NCBI GenBank assembly: GCA_011321845.1
Contig: DROQ01000246.1
Location: forward strand, 1 to 57,836
DNA: 57,836 nucleotides
Source of the DNA: Planctomycetota bacterium
Lineage (GTDB): Bacteria > Planctomycetota > UBA1135 > GCA-002748355
Reading direction: 5' to 3'
The position numbers and the translations under genes are program-made. Positions within the stretch are counted from its first letter, which is position 1, and each line of letters opens with the position of its first letter. The notes beneath the pieces are model-generated. The model was not told where the DNA came from, did no database searches, and was given only the letters and a program-made list of their open reading frames with translations. Shown here in pieces: positions 34,289-43,976 of this stretch.

Positions 34289-34634
34289 ACCGGGAACCCC
34301 CCGAGTCTCAACCTAAGGCCTTTTGGGTCTTCAAGCCGGTCGAGCCTTGGCCCCCGACCTGTGTCCGCTCCCGCTCTCCCCGGTGGAGCACTCCCATTCC
34401 TTGCTCGCTGGGGCACTCCCTTTCTCCGCTCGGCTCGGAATCCACCCAGGGCTTTGGCCGACTTCGCCGAAAGCGCCTGAGGCCAAAGCCCTGGGTGGAT
34501 TCCGAGCCGAGCGGAGAAAGAGAGCGCCCCAACGGAGGGAGCAAGGGCAGGCACCGATCCGAAAGCGGGACCCGAACGATTTCCAAGGGGGAAACCAAAG
34601 CAAGCTCCAAAGCCAGGGGCTATGCTCCTCCCCC
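34289..34634. other. Non-coding region between the CorC-type gene and recO
   Basis: No gene is supported in these 346 bases. The centre is dominated by the second copy of the long stem-loop (34420-34520). Outside its perfect 40-nt arms, the pairing continues imperfectly: CCTTGCTC near 34399 pairs with GAGCAAGG near 34538, and GGGGC near 34410 with GCCCC near 34525. The whole inverted repeat therefore spans about 34399-34546. No promoter was recognised for recO. Confidence 0.5.
34420..34520 (+). repeat. Long intergenic stem-loop element, copy 2
   Basis: A perfect 40-nt inverted repeat: left arm 34420-34459, right arm 34481-34520, separated by a 21-nt loop (34460-34480, GACTTCGCCGAAAGCGCCTGA is 21 nt; its core is ACTTCGCCG...GCGCCTGA). 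The inner 26 bp and the loop correspond to copy 1 at 1688-1760. Between the copies, three stem positions change on both sides so that pairing is kept, and two U-G wobbles become Watson-Crick pairs. Both copies are intergenic and lie in + direction between + genes. No T run follows, so a plain intrinsic terminator is unlikely. Confidence 0.8.
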
Positions 34635-35342
34635 ATGGACAAACCCCAGCGGAAACGAACCTCCGGGATCATTGTCCGCCGGAACGACTGGCGGGAGAGC
34701 AGCCGGATCGTGACCCTTTGCACCCGGGACTTGGGGGTCGTCTCGGCCCTCGCCAAGGGAGCCCACCGGCCCAAGAGCCCCTTTCTCGGAGCCATCGACC
34801 TGCTCCACGTAGTCGACGCGAAGCTCTCCATCCATCCCCTGAGAAGCCTGCAAAGACTCTATTCGGCCGACGTCATCCAGGGCAACCGTCCCTTTCGCCA
34901 TGACAGGCAGAGGAGAGACCTTGCCTTCCGCCTGACCAAAAACATCCTCCTCGCCATGCCCGAAGGGCGCCCCGATCCCCCTCTATTCGACCTTTTCCGG
35001 GGGGGGCTCAGGCTCCTTGGGGCGAGTCCCCGCCCCAAGCTCGAACTCATCAGCCTGGGAATCGACCTCAGGTATCTCCAAATCCTGGGGGTGCTCCCCC
35101 CTCCGGAGGTCTGTCCCCTCTGCGAAAAGAACCTCCCCAAGACAGGGGATGTGGGCTTTTTGGCCCAGGCCGGAGGGTTCATCCACCGGCATGAGGGAGG
35201 ACGCCCCATCTCCGCCAGACTCCCTCTTTTCGCCAGGGATCTCCTGGCAACCCCAGGCCGCAACCTGCCGGGATTCCGGGCTCCCCCCACCCTGGTCCGG
35301 GACCTGGCCGACCTCGTCCAGGAATTGATCTCCAATCTCTGA
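34635..35342 (+). CDS. recO: DNA repair protein RecO
   Basis: A 235-residue RecO, which anneals single strands and helps load RecA in the RecFOR pathway. The N-terminal OB-fold part reads SGIIVRRNDWRESSRIVTLCTRDLG and then ALAKGAHRPKS, the usual RecO start. A helical middle follows, and a zinc-type pair CPLCEKN appears near residue 158; the second cysteine pair found in some RecO proteins is missing. The ATG at 34635 matches the start of homology. The downstream BamD-like gene begins after 37 bases. Confidence 0.88.
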   Translation: MDKPQRKRTSGIIVRRNDWRESSRIVTLCTRDLGVVSALAKGAHRPKSPFLGAIDLLHVVDAKLSIHPLRSLQRLYSADVIQGNRPFRHDRQRRDLAFRLTKNILLAMPEGRPDPPLFDLFRGGLRLLGASPRPKLELISLGIDLRYLQILGVLPPPEVCPLCEKNLPKTGDVGFLAQAGGFIHRHEGGRPISARLPLFARDLLATPGRNLPGFRAPPTLVRDLADLVQELISNL

Positions 35343-35379
35343 CTTCCATTCCAGAGCCGTCTGGCGGACAATCCCCGGG

Positions 35380-36348
35380 ATGAATCCCTCCCGAAGAGCC
35401 TCACCGCTCCTTGCCGCTCTCCTCACTCTCCTGGGGGCTTGCGCGGGAAGCGGCCATTTCCAACACGCCACCATCTCCCTGGTGGAAGCCGAGAAGCTCC
35501 TCGAAAATGGAAAGGCCCAGGCCAACAAGGTCGCAAGGGCACTGGACATGCTCCAAGCCATCCATGTGGAGCAACTGGATGAAATCGACCAGCAGCGCTA
35601 CTGGATCGACCTGGCAACCGCCCATTTCATGCTCGGGGAATACTGGGACTGCTTCGTGACCTTGAGACACTTTCCGAGGGATTTCCCCTCGAGCAATTAC
35701 CTTCCCAAGGCCGAGGAACTGGAGTTCAACGCTGGTGCCAGGATCGCGGAGCGCGGGAAAAACATTCTGGGGATTTGGCGGGACCTGGACGACGCGGTCA
35801 TGATTCTCGAGCACTTCCTTCTTTATTACCCCACCTCCACCTACATCCCCGACACTCTGAGGATCCTGGGGGAGGCGGCCTGGCTGGACAAAAAATACGA
35901 CCTGGCCATCGATCGTTTCAGCGAACTCCTCGAGAAAGATCCCAGGGGAATCTGGCGGGAACTCGCCACGTACCGGATCGCCATGGCCCACTTCTACAAG
36001 CTCACCGGGCCGAGCTATGACCTGGAGGCTCTGGAGGCGGCCAAGAGAGAACTCGTCACTTTTCTCAAAACCAGGATCCAAAACCCCAAATTCCTCGAGA
36101 AGGCCCGAAAAGCCCTGGCTATCACCCTGAACTGGATCGACAAGAAAAACCTGGAGATCGCCGATTTCTACCTGCGGGTCTCCAAACCAAAAAGCGCTCT
36201 TATCTATCTCAAAAAGATCCTGAAAAGATTGGATTCGAAATATCGAGACCAGGCTCTGGACCGTCTCAAGAAGGTAGAAAAAATGGACCCATCTCTTGGA
36301 ACATCCGCCCGAGTCGCCAAGATCTCAACTGAGGGCACGGCCCGCTGA
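35380..36348 (+). CDS. BamD-like outer membrane assembly lipoprotein
   Basis: A 322-residue lipoprotein: signal peptide with lipobox LLGAC near residues 17-21. The mature part is made of TPR-like helices. FPRDFPSSNYLPKAEEL and YYPTSTYIPDTLRILGEAAW have the BamD/ComL pattern (FPxSxY...A), and DKKYDLAIDRFSELLEKDP is another repeat. BamD helps insert beta-barrel proteins in the outer membrane. It overlaps the LptE-like gene by one base (TGATG), giving an outer-membrane biogenesis pair and supporting a diderm envelope. A generic TPR lipoprotein is the alternative. Confidence 0.75.
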   Translation: MNPSRRASPLLAALLTLLGACAGSGHFQHATISLVEAEKLLENGKAQANKVARALDMLQAIHVEQLDEIDQQRYWIDLATAHFMLGEYWDCFVTLRHFPRDFPSSNYLPKAEELEFNAGARIAERGKNILGIWRDLDDAVMILEHFLLYYPTSTYIPDTLRILGEAAWLDKKYDLAIDRFSELLEKDPRGIWRELATYRIAMAHFYKLTGPSYDLEALEAAKRELVTFLKTRIQNPKFLEKARKALAITLNWIDKKNLEIADFYLRVSKPKSALIYLKKILKRLDSKYRDQALDRLKKVEKMDPSLGTSARVAKISTEGTAR

Positions 36349-36866
36349 TGCGCCCCTTCCGCAAAGAACCCGCCTCCTCCCGACTCCTTGTTCTCCTGCT
36401 GCTCCTCCTGGGCTCCCTGAGCGGTTCCTGTGGATACAGCATGGGGTTCTCAGGAAAAAAGCTGGGAATCCGAAGCCTGGCCATCCAAACCGTGGACAAC
36501 CAGAGTTTTTGGAGGGGTTTTGGAAGCAAGCTGACGCGCAGGCTGGGCCAGGACCTGACCAGGTACGCAGGGATCCTCCCAGGAACCCAGGAGCAGGCGG
36601 ACGCCATTCTCAAGGTCCAGATCAAGGACGTCCAGGGCCGCATGATTACGGGGGAGGGAGAGGAGGCCATCCGGGAAGCCGCCCTCCTCATCGCCGCCAG
36701 TTGGAAGATTGTGGACCGGAAAACAGGCAAGGAGATCGAGACGGGCAAGGCCCTGGACTGGGCCGAATACCGGGTCCCCGTGGGAGAAAACCGCTCTTCT
36801 GCCCAAAAAGAGGCCATTGGAGACCTTTCAAGGCGTATCCTGATCTCTCTGGGGGCGCAGCGTTAG
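36348..36866 (+). CDS. LptE-like lipoprotein
   Basis: This 172-residue protein has a hydrophobic leader ending in SGSCGYSMGF, the LptE-type lipobox and following motif (CGY). SLAIQTVDNQSFWRGFGSKLTRRL (key part IQTVDNQS) and the end region VPVGENRSSAQKEAIGDLSRRIL also match the family known as LPS-assembly lipoprotein LptE, partner of the LptD barrel. This suggests that LPS is delivered to the outer surface. It is coupled to the BamD-like gene by TGATG. The match is by motif order only. Confidence 0.75.
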   Translation: MRPFRKEPASSRLLVLLLLLLGSLSGSCGYSMGFSGKKLGIRSLAIQTVDNQSFWRGFGSKLTRRLGQDLTRYAGILPGTQEQADAILKVQIKDVQGRMITGEGEEAIREAALLIAASWKIVDRKTGKEIETGKALDWAEYRVPVGENRSSAQKEAIGDLSRRILISLGAQR

Positions 36867-37113
36867 CCTGAAGAGGGGGAAAATGGCCTTGTTTTCTTTG
36901 GATTCCCACCGCTCTGCCCTACAAAGCAGGGACGAAAACTGACCAGGGGGAATAGGATCTCGGTCCAACCTTGGGCAGAATAAAGCAGAGAGTCGAGGGA
37001 CAGGCGAGGGAGGGGGAGCCCTTCTCGTTTCCCTTCAACCAAATCAGCGCATCGTGTCGATGCTGTGGTAAGAACCGGGCAAGCTAGGAATTGCCCCGAA
37101 CGAAAACGGATTT
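36867..37113. promoter_or_regulatory. Leader region upstream of ftsH
   Basis: A 247-base gap ahead of the ftsH-folP-cdaA genes. The hairpin GCATCG (37049-37054)/CGATGC (37058-37063) with a TGT loop lies about 50 bases before ftsH. A weaker one, CTGC/GCAG, lies around 36914-36930. These may be leader structures, but no regulator can be named. No strong Shine-Dalgarno is visible before the ATG at 37114. Confidence 0.35.
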
Positions 37114-39456
37114 ATGACCAAGCCTCCAGAAAACGACAAGGGCAAGCAACAAGCCGCGAAAAAGCCCAAGGGAATGGGCGGTGTCTTTATTATCGCCCTC
37201 CTTCTCTTTCTCCTCTTCATGTTCGTGAATAAGGCGGGGAACCAGCACAAGGACACGATCTACGATTTCTGGCGACATCTCTACAACGCCGATTTCACCA
37301 AGGTCACGATCGGTGCGGACAACCAGGTCGCCGGAACCTACCGCAAGGACGGGCATGAGCGTCACCTGGAAGTCGCCTTCAAGCGACTGACCCCCGAGGA
37401 GCGTCAGACGATTCAGGACATCCAAGCTCTGGATCTGGACCGGAGCTACGACCAGCCCGATGGCCTTGCCCGCTTCAAAAAGGATCTGGTGAACGGAAAG
37501 ATCCAGGCAGTCAAGGCCTGGCTCGTCCGGGTTACGGGGAAACGACCTGGAGAAGACCGGGTCTCGACCTCCAAGGACCCCGACGCCTACCAGGACACGA
37601 TGACCCTCTATGCCATCATCTTGAGAGGGCATGACGAATCCTATGTCCGCGTCCCCATCAGCGCTCCGGGAGCCGCCCCCAAGAATCCTTCCCTGAAGGC
37701 GGGAACCCTCCAGGATTTGAGTCAAGCCCTGGGGGTCTCGGGCAAACTCCGCCACGTGTTTCTCCATCGGGGACAGAAGTTCGAGATCAAGCAGGTGGAT
37801 CAACTCACCTATTACCTCCTGGGATCCATCCTCCCTTGGATCCTGATCATTGGTCTCTTCTGGTTCTTCATCATTCGCCAGATGCGCTCACCCGGCGGAG
37901 GAGGCGGCGTCCTCAACTTCGGGCGCTCACGCGCGCAGAAATACACCAAGGAACAGCGAACCCAAGTCACCTTCGAAGACGTCCAGGGGATGAAAGAGGC
38001 CAAGGAGGAGGTGCAGGAAGTCATCGAGTTCCTCAAGAATCCTGAAAAATTCCAGCGCCTCGGCGGGCATATTCCTCGCGGAGTGCTCCTCGTGGGGCCC
38101 CCGGGAACGGGCAAGACCCTCCTGGCCAAGGCCATCGCCGGAGAGGCCGAGGTGCCCTTCTTCTCGATTTCAGGCTCGGATTTCGTCGAGATGTTCGTCG
38201 GGGTCGGGGCAAGTCGCGTCCGGGACCTCTTCAAACAAGCCAGGGAGAGCGCGCCCTGCATCGTCTTCTTGGACGAAGTGGACGCCGTCGGGCGCAAGCG
38301 CGGCGCGGGCCTGGGAGGTGGACACGACGAACGGGAGCAGACTCTCAACGCGATCCTCGTGGAGATGGACGGGTTCGACACCGACCAGGAGGTCATCCTG
38401 ATCGGTGCGACCAACCGCCCCGACGTCCTCGATCCCGCCCTCCTCAGGCCTGGCCGCTTCGACCGCCAGGTCGTGATCGACATGCCGGACGCCCAGGGAC
38501 GGGAGGCCATCCTCCAGGTGCACGCAAAACGGGTTCGGATGGCGCCCGACATTCCCTTCGAACGCCTCGCGAGGGCCACTCCGGGCTTCAGTGGCGCGGA
38601 ACTCGCGGCGCTCATCAACGAAGCCGCCATCCTCGCTGGGATGTCCGGAGCCGAGGAGATCCGCTGGGAACACCTTGAGGAAGCCCGCGACCGGGTGCGC
38701 TGGGGACGTGAGAAAAAGTCCCGCAAGTTCGAAGAGGAGGACCGCAAGGTGACCGCCTACCACGAGGCGGGACACGCCCTCGTCGGAGCCCTCATCAAAG
38801 AGGTGGACCCCGTCCACAAGGTCACCATCATCTCCCGGGGCATGGCCCTTGGCGCCACCATGTATCTCCCCGAGAAGGAGGACTATCACATGCGCCGCAG
38901 CAAGCTCCTTGGGATGATCGCCATGAGCTATGGAGGCCGGATTGCGGAGGAGGTCGTCTTCGATGACATCTCGGCGGGCGCCCAGAACGACATCAAGCAG
39001 GCGACCAACCTCGCCAAGGTCATGGTCACCGAACTGGGCATGAGCGACAAGGTCGGTCCTCTCAACTATTCCGAGAGCACAGGCAACGATTTCCTGGGCC
39101 GGGAGTTGCACTTGGGCAGGGACCACAGCGAGGAAACCTCCAAGCTGATCGACGAGGAGATCCGAAGGATCACCCGCGAAGGCTATGACCGCGCAAAAAA
39201 CATGATCCTCGAACATCGGGATGCCTTGGACCGGATCGCCGGAGCGCTCCTGCGGTTCGAGACCATTACAGGCGAGGAGGTCCAAGCCCTCATGGCCGGA
39301 GCCTCCATCGACGACATCGGAAAAAAGCGCTGGGAGGAGAAGGAAATCTCTCCTCCTCCGCTGAAGAAAGCGGACGGTCCCTCCGAGACCCAGAAGCGTG
39401 AAAACCCAGAAGACGACATCGGCTTCTCGGGAGCCGAGGGGCTCGCCACACCATGA
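37114..39456 (+). CDS. ftsH: ATP-dependent zinc metalloprotease FtsH
   Basis: The protein has 780 residues, two transmembrane segments (about residues 23-40, and 230-255 reading [20 protein letters not shown]), and a periplasmic part between them. The AAA module has Walker A GPPGTGKT at 328-335, Walker [12 protein letters not shown], and the second region of homology [21 protein letters not shown] (key part NRPD...RPGRFD). The zinc protease site HEAGH is at 550-554. FtsH removes damaged or unassembled membrane and soluble proteins. The periplasmic part is longer than in E. coli. It overlaps folP by 4 bases (ATGA). Confidence 0.95.
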   Translation: MTKPPENDKGKQQAAKKPKGMGGVFIIALLLFLLFMFVNKAGNQHKDTIYDFWRHLYNADFTKVTIGADNQVAGTYRKDGHERHLEVAFKRLTPEERQTIQDIQALDLDRSYDQPDGLARFKKDLVNGKIQAVKAWLVRVTGKRPGEDRVSTSKDPDAYQDTMTLYAIILRGHDESYVRVPISAPGAAPKNPSLKAGTLQDLSQALGVSGKLRHVFLHRGQKFEIKQVDQLTYYLLGSILPWILIIGLFWFFIIRQMRSPGGGGGVLNFGRSRAQKYTKEQRTQVTFEDVQGMKEAKEEVQEVIEFLKNPEKFQRLGGHIPRGVLLVGPPGTGKTLLAKAIAGEAEVPFFSISGSDFVEMFVGVGASRVRDLFKQARESAPCIVFLDEVDAVGRKRGAGLGGGHDEREQTLNAILVEMDGFDTDQEVILIGATNRPDVLDPALLRPGRFDRQVVIDMPDAQGREAILQVHAKRVRMAPDIPFERLARATPGFSGAELAALINEAAILAGMSGAEEIRWEHLEEARDRVRWGREKKSRKFEEEDRKVTAYHEAGHALVGALIKEVDPVHKVTIISRGMALGATMYLPEKEDYHMRRSKLLGMIAMSYGGRIAEEVVFDDISAGAQNDIKQATNLAKVMVTELGMSDKVGPLNYSESTGNDFLGRELHLGRDHSEETSKLIDEEIRRITREGYDRAKNMILEHRDALDRIAGALLRFETITGEEVQALMAGASIDDIGKKRWEEKEISPPPLKKADGPSETQKRENPEDDIGFSGAEGLATP

Positions 39457-40385
39457 TTCGAGAGGACAGGCAGGATCCCCGCCCGTCCCTCTTTGAGATC
39501 GCCTCCGCCCATGGGCGGACCCTGGAACTCGGCCCCTCCTCCCCACGGATCATGGGCATCCTCAACCTGACCCCCGACTCCTTTTCGGACGGGGGGAAGC
39601 TGACCGACCCCGAAAAAGCCTGTGAGGAAGGTCTTCGCATGGTCCAAGAGGGAGCGGACATCCTGGACTTGGGAGCGGAGTCCACCCGGCCCGGGGCCGA
39701 CCCCGTTTCGGCCTCGGAGGAGTTGGCACGGCTCCTCCCGGTCCTTCGCCTCCTTCGGGAGCGTTGCGATGCGGTCCTCTCCATCGACACGACCAAGAGC
39801 GAGGTCGCCGAGGCCGCCCTCGCGGAGGGAGCCGATTGGATCAATGACGTCAGCGCCCTCCGGAGGGACCCCAAGCTGGGGAGAGTAGTAGCCGAGTCCG
39901 GAGCGGCTCTGGTGCTCATGCACTCCCGCGGAACCCCCCGGAACATGCAGGAGGCCCCCTTTTACCGGGACCCCCTTCGCGAGGTCCTGGCCGAACTGGG
40001 AGAATCTCTCCGGCGCGCCGAAGAGGATTACGGGATCGACCCCCGCCGCCTCCTCGTAGACCCCGGCATCGGCTTTGCCAAACGCCCAGCCGACAACCTG
40101 GCCCTTCTCCGCAATCTCCGGGCCCTGGGAAGCCTGGGAAGGCCTGTCCTGCTTGGACTTTCCCGAAAAAGCACCCTCAATCTCATGATCCAGCTTCATG
40201 GAAAGGAGGCTGTCCTGCCGAAGAATAGAGATGCGGCCACCGCCGCGGCGACAGCAATCGCCCATGGGAGTGGAGTTTCCGTTCACCGAGTCCACTCTGT
40301 GGGTTACGCTTTTCAGGCCTTGGCCGTTGCCCGAGGGCTTGGTCTGGCCGCGACCACGTTTTCCCCCACCACGGATGCCCCATGA
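39453..40385 (+). CDS. folP: Dihydropteroate synthase
   Basis: A 310-residue enzyme that joins p-aminobenzoate to hydroxymethyl-dihydropterin in folate synthesis, and the classical sulfonamide target. Motifs are IMGILNLTPDSFSDGG (near residue 35), DLGAESTRPGADPVS, INDVSALRRDP, LMHSRGTPRNMQ, DPGIGFAKR and LLGLSRKS. It is coupled to ftsH by ATGA, and cdaA follows after 69 bases. The ftsH-folP-cdaA-ybbR-glmM order recalls the grouping of these genes in other phyla. Confidence 0.94.
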   Translation: MIREDRQDPRPSLFEIASAHGRTLELGPSSPRIMGILNLTPDSFSDGGKLTDPEKACEEGLRMVQEGADILDLGAESTRPGADPVSASEELARLLPVLRLLRERCDAVLSIDTTKSEVAEAALAEGADWINDVSALRRDPKLGRVVAESGAALVLMHSRGTPRNMQEAPFYRDPLREVLAELGESLRRAEEDYGIDPRRLLVDPGIGFAKRPADNLALLRNLRALGSLGRPVLLGLSRKSTLNLMIQLHGKEAVLPKNRDAATAAATAIAHGSGVSVHRVHSVGYAFQALAVARGLGLAATTFSPTTDAP

Positions 40386-40454
40386 GTCCCGGGCATCCTC
40401 CGACGCTTTGAGAAGAACTGAAACCGGTAACAATCGACAGATCCTGACAAGGCC

Positions 40455-41279
40455 TTGAACTTCCCCTCCTCCATCCCCGACTTCCTGGAGATCGCGGTCC
40501 TCGCGGGCTTCTTCTATGTCGTGTTGGAATTCCTCGTCCAGACTCGGGGGACCGGCGTCATCCGGGGGCTGACGATTCTGGTAACAGTCTTCTTCGTTTC
40601 TTCCCTGGTCTTGATCGAGTCTCTCGACCTGGTACGCCTCAAGCATGTCTATGACAGCATCTTGAGCATCGCGGTCATCGGACTGATCGTCGTTTTCCAG
40701 CCCGAGATCCGCCGAGCCATCACGGAGCTGGGAGAGAACCGGATCCTGAGCCGCTTCTTTCGGAAGATGGCGGACCAGGAAAAGGGAAAGGTGGTCGAGG
40801 AACTCACCGGCGCCATGCGCAACATGGCCCGCCGCCGCATCGGGGCCCTGATCGCTCTCGAACGAACAGCGAGTCTCAACGAATTCATCGGCCCGGGAAA
40901 CAAGGGGACTCCCTTGGACGCGGAGGTCAACGGTCTTCTCATCGAGTCCATTTTTCAACCGGGTAGCCCCCTCCACGATGGGGGTCTCCTGATCCGGGAC
41001 GGGAGGATCATCGGAGCGGGCTGTATGTTCCCCCTCAGCCAAAACCCCGAGATCTCCAAGCGGCTGGGAACTCGCCACCACGCAGCCCTCGGCCTCAGCG
41101 AGAAAAAAGACGCCGTCATCCTCGTCGTCTCCGAGGAAACGAGCGCCATCTCCGTCGCGATCAACGGCGAACTGCACCAGGATCTCAAGCTGGACCAGCT
41201 TCGCGAGTTCATCGCCCCCAGCAGCAGTCCTCCTCCCGAGTTGGAGGAGCCAGCAGCGGAGACCCCGGCCCATGGTTGA
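40455..41279 (+). CDS. cdaA: Diadenylate cyclase CdaA
   Basis: A 274-residue membrane enzyme making c-di-AMP from two ATP. Three N-terminal transmembrane segments fill residues 8-82. The DAC domain follows, with DGG at 175-177 (in LHDGGLLI) and GTRHHAALG at 205-213, both catalytic motifs. The start is a TTG at 40455, since no ATG precedes the first membrane helix. The gene overlaps ybbR by 8 bases, and glmM follows: the classical cdaA-cdaR-glmM cassette, in which CdaR and GlmM regulate the cyclase. c-di-AMP controls osmolyte and potassium balance. Confidence 0.93.
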   Translation: MNFPSSIPDFLEIAVLAGFFYVVLEFLVQTRGTGVIRGLTILVTVFFVSSLVLIESLDLVRLKHVYDSILSIAVIGLIVVFQPEIRRAITELGENRILSRFFRKMADQEKGKVVEELTGAMRNMARRRIGALIALERTASLNEFIGPGNKGTPLDAEVNGLLIESIFQPGSPLHDGGLLIRDGRIIGAGCMFPLSQNPEISKRLGTRHHAALGLSEKKDAVILVVSEETSAISVAINGELHQDLKLDQLREFIAPSSSPPPELEEPAAETPAHG

Positions 41280-42483
41280 AGCGCGCAAAGGATCCAAGAG
41301 ATCCCCACGAGGGAAAAGCAGGCCCTTCAGCCCGGGGAACGGAGGGAACAAGAAACCCAGGTGGCCGCTGCCCATGGCTCTGGTCCTCGCCCTGGTCTAT
41401 TGGCTCTACCTGGACCAGACCGTCACCCAAGAGAAATCCGTCTACGTCACCATCCAAAAAGACGTCCACGCCCAGGATGCCCTGGTCTCCCTCAAGGCCC
41501 AATCCCTGAGCCTCCGTGTCCCCAACAACTACACCATCAGCAAGGTGCTGGACAACCGAACGGGCAAGGTCTTCAACCGCAAGGTCCTCCTCACCTTCCG
41601 AGGACCAGGAGGGATTCTCCGCCACCTCGAGACCAATCCCAGTTTCTTCGCGGACATCCCCGAATCGAACGCCCCCGAATATGACGTGACGATCAAGCTC
41701 CGCTCCATCAAGTCCACCAAGGTCGAACTCTCCGGCTATCTCAAGTCCATGGATCCCCCCGAGCTACGGGTCCACTTGGTTCAGATCAACAGTTTCGAAT
41801 TATCCATCACCCCCGAGCGGATCCGCATCCTTTACCCGGAGGAGGACAGGGAGGAGTGGGCGAAAAGGATCTTCCCCGGAAGCATCAAGATCCAACCAAG
41901 CTCAGTCACTCTGAGCGGTTCCCGCAACCTCCTTGCCACAATCACCCCCGAGACCCCCATCTTCCAGTTGGATCTTCGGAGTCTCCCCGCTCGATGGAAA
42001 AAGAGGATGGAACAGGGTGGAGGAAACGACCGCTTCAAGGAGACCTTCCACCTCAAGATTCTCCCGGCCTTCTCCTCGCTCCGGATGAACAGGGAGAGCA
42101 TCGATGCGGACCTCGAAGTCGCCCCCCCAGCCGACTTTTTTCCCAAAGGCTCTCAGGTTTACTACAGCATCCCCATCCGTGTGAATTGGGGTCCTCTCCA
42201 GGGAAAGGAGTCTCTCTTTCGGGTCGATAACAAGGGACAGATCCAGATCAAGAGCTACAACGCCAAACTCTCAAGGCTCCTCCAACAGCAGGGAGAAGAA
42301 TGGGTTCGCAAAAACATCGAGGCAAGGGTGCAGCTCGATGAGCTGGATGCCCAGGAGAGCCGGTCCAAGGAGTACTTCCGCAAGCTCCAACCCGAGTTCA
42401 CCTGTTGGGATCACCGCTTCGTCACAGGAAGGGATCTGGAAATCATTTTAAAATCCCCCATCTTCATCAAAAGTAAATCTTGA
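41272..42483 (+). CDS. YbbR-domain protein, CdaR-like regulator of the diadenylate cyclase
   Basis: A 403-residue protein with a basic cytoplasmic start, one transmembrane helix (PMALVLALVYWLYL, residues about 34-47), and a large outer part. The segment EKSVYVTIQKDVHAQDALVSLKAQSLSLRVP (key part VTIQK...L-V) looks like the first YbbR-type beta domain. Later parts are too divergent to count repeats. Identity rests mainly on its position between cdaA and glmM, with which it overlaps or nearly abuts, and on the topology. It probably modulates CdaA from outside the membrane. Confidence 0.75.
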   Translation: MVEARKGSKRSPRGKSRPFSPGNGGNKKPRWPLPMALVLALVYWLYLDQTVTQEKSVYVTIQKDVHAQDALVSLKAQSLSLRVPNNYTISKVLDNRTGKVFNRKVLLTFRGPGGILRHLETNPSFFADIPESNAPEYDVTIKLRSIKSTKVELSGYLKSMDPPELRVHLVQINSFELSITPERIRILYPEEDREEWAKRIFPGSIKIQPSSVTLSGSRNLLATITPETPIFQLDLRSLPARWKKRMEQGGGNDRFKETFHLKILPAFSSLRMNRESIDADLEVAPPADFFPKGSQVYYSIPIRVNWGPLQGKESLFRVDNKGQIQIKSYNAKLSRLLQQQGEEWVRKNIEARVQLDELDAQESRSKEYFRKLQPEFTCWDHRFVTGRDLEIILKSPIFIKSKS

Positions 42484-42541
42484 GTCGGTTTCCGTCCGAC
42501 CCTCTTTGGACCTACCTGGGGATCACAAAGGAACACATCCA

Positions 42542-43888
42542 ATGACACTTTTCGGTACTGATGGCATCCGGGGGCGGGCGAGCCGGGCTCCTCTCGTCCC
42601 CGAAGATCTAGGACGCATCGCCGCGATCTTCGCATCCCAACTCATCCATGGAAAATCCCGGGAGGGGGCCCGCATCCTCATCGGAAACGACGGCAGACGC
42701 TCGGCGGGAATGATCGAGGCGGCCCTGGCGGCCTCCCTGACGTTCGAGGGCTGCGAGGTGGTGGACGCGGGACTTCTCACGACCCCCGTGCTCGCCCACG
42801 AGACACGCCTGCGAGGATTCGATTCGGGAATCATGATCTCCGCATCCCACAACCCGGCCCATGACAACGGGATCAAATTCTTTTCCCGAGACGGCTCCAA
42901 ACTGCCCGACGAGGTGGAACAAGCCGTGGAGAAGGCTTTTGAGGATGGCCTGAGACCCCGACCCGCCGAAAAACCCGGGTTCCATCGGCGCCTGGCCGAC
43001 ACCGGCACGGCCTATCTGCGTTTTCTGCAAGAGGAAGCCTTTCCCGGGCTCAGCCTGAAAGGGATCAAGATCCTGATCGACTGCGCCAACGGAGGAGGGT
43101 CCATCCTGGCCCCCCAGGTCCTGGAAGCCTTCGGGGCAGAGGTCACCTCGATGAACGACCGCCCCAACGGCGACAACATCAACCGCGGATGCGGGGCCCT
43201 GCACCCCGAGGAGCTGAGCCGGGAATTCGAGAAGGACGACTACGACCTGGCCCTCTGTCTGGATGGAGATGGAGACCGCTCGATCTTCCTCGATGAGCGC
43301 GGCAGAGTGGTCCACGGTGACGCCCTCCTGACCCTCCTCGCCCTCCACCTGGGAGGGACAGGAGCCCTCCCAGGTCAGTGCCTGGCCGTGACCGTTATGA
43401 GCAACCTGGGACTCAAAAAGGTTCTCTCCCAGGCGGGGCTCCAAGTCGAAGAAACTCCAGTGGGCGACCGAGCGGTGGTGGCGGCCATGCGCCGGAAGGG
43501 GCTCGCCCTCGGCGGCGAACCATCGGGGCACGTCATCTTTGGCGAAGAACACAATTACACGGGAGACGGGATCTACACATGCCTCAAGCTGCTCGGCGTC
43601 ATGCAGGAGACAGGGAAGCCCCTCTCGGAGCTGGCATCCTGCTTCTCGGCCTTCCCACAACTTCTCGTCAACGTGGAAGTCAAGGAGAAGCCTCCCCTCG
43701 AAGGAATTCCCGAGATCCTCGAGACCTGGAAAAAGATCGAGGAAGAGCTTGGTGGGGATGGAAGGATCGTTCTCCGCTACTCCGGGACCGAACCTCTTTG
43801 CCGGGTCATGGCCGAAGGGCCGACGGAGACGATTGTGGAGAATGCGGTCCGAAGGATCGTGGAGGTTGTCCAGAACAAGCTGGCCTAG
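42542..43888 (+). CDS. glmM: Phosphoglucosamine mutase
   Basis: A 448-residue enzyme converting glucosamine-6-phosphate to glucosamine-1-phosphate for UDP-GlcNAc, and so for peptidoglycan and LPS. It starts MTLFGTDGIRG. The catalytic serine is Ser102 in MISASHNP, the metal loop is DGDGDRS, the sugar-binding loop is GGEPSGH, and the phosphate-binding loop is RYSGTEPLCRVM. AAAGGA lies 10 bases before the ATG at 42542, and family homology begins there, so I prefer it to an upstream ATG at 42506. In the cda cassette GlmM also restrains CdaA. Confidence 0.95.
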   Translation: MTLFGTDGIRGRASRAPLVPEDLGRIAAIFASQLIHGKSREGARILIGNDGRRSAGMIEAALAASLTFEGCEVVDAGLLTTPVLAHETRLRGFDSGIMISASHNPAHDNGIKFFSRDGSKLPDEVEQAVEKAFEDGLRPRPAEKPGFHRRLADTGTAYLRFLQEEAFPGLSLKGIKILIDCANGGGSILAPQVLEAFGAEVTSMNDRPNGDNINRGCGALHPEELSREFEKDDYDLALCLDGDGDRSIFLDERGRVVHGDALLTLLALHLGGTGALPGQCLAVTVMSNLGLKKVLSQAGLQVEETPVGDRAVVAAMRRKGLALGGEPSGHVIFGEEHNYTGDGIYTCLKLLGVMQETGKPLSELASCFSAFPQLLVNVEVKEKPPLEGIPEILETWKKIEEELGGDGRIVLRYSGTEPLCRVMAEGPTETIVENAVRRIVEVVQNKLA

Positions 43889-43976
43889 GCCTTGTCCCCG
43901 TCATCAGGAAGGCCCCGACTCATCCGGGCCAGGTGCATCCATCATGAAGGCATCCACAATGAAGGAACGATTGGGA

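Noticed and set aside
39183..41375. 730-codon minus frame across the end of ftsH, folP and cdaA
   Set aside because: It crosses three well-supported genes on the other strand and has no recognisable domain.
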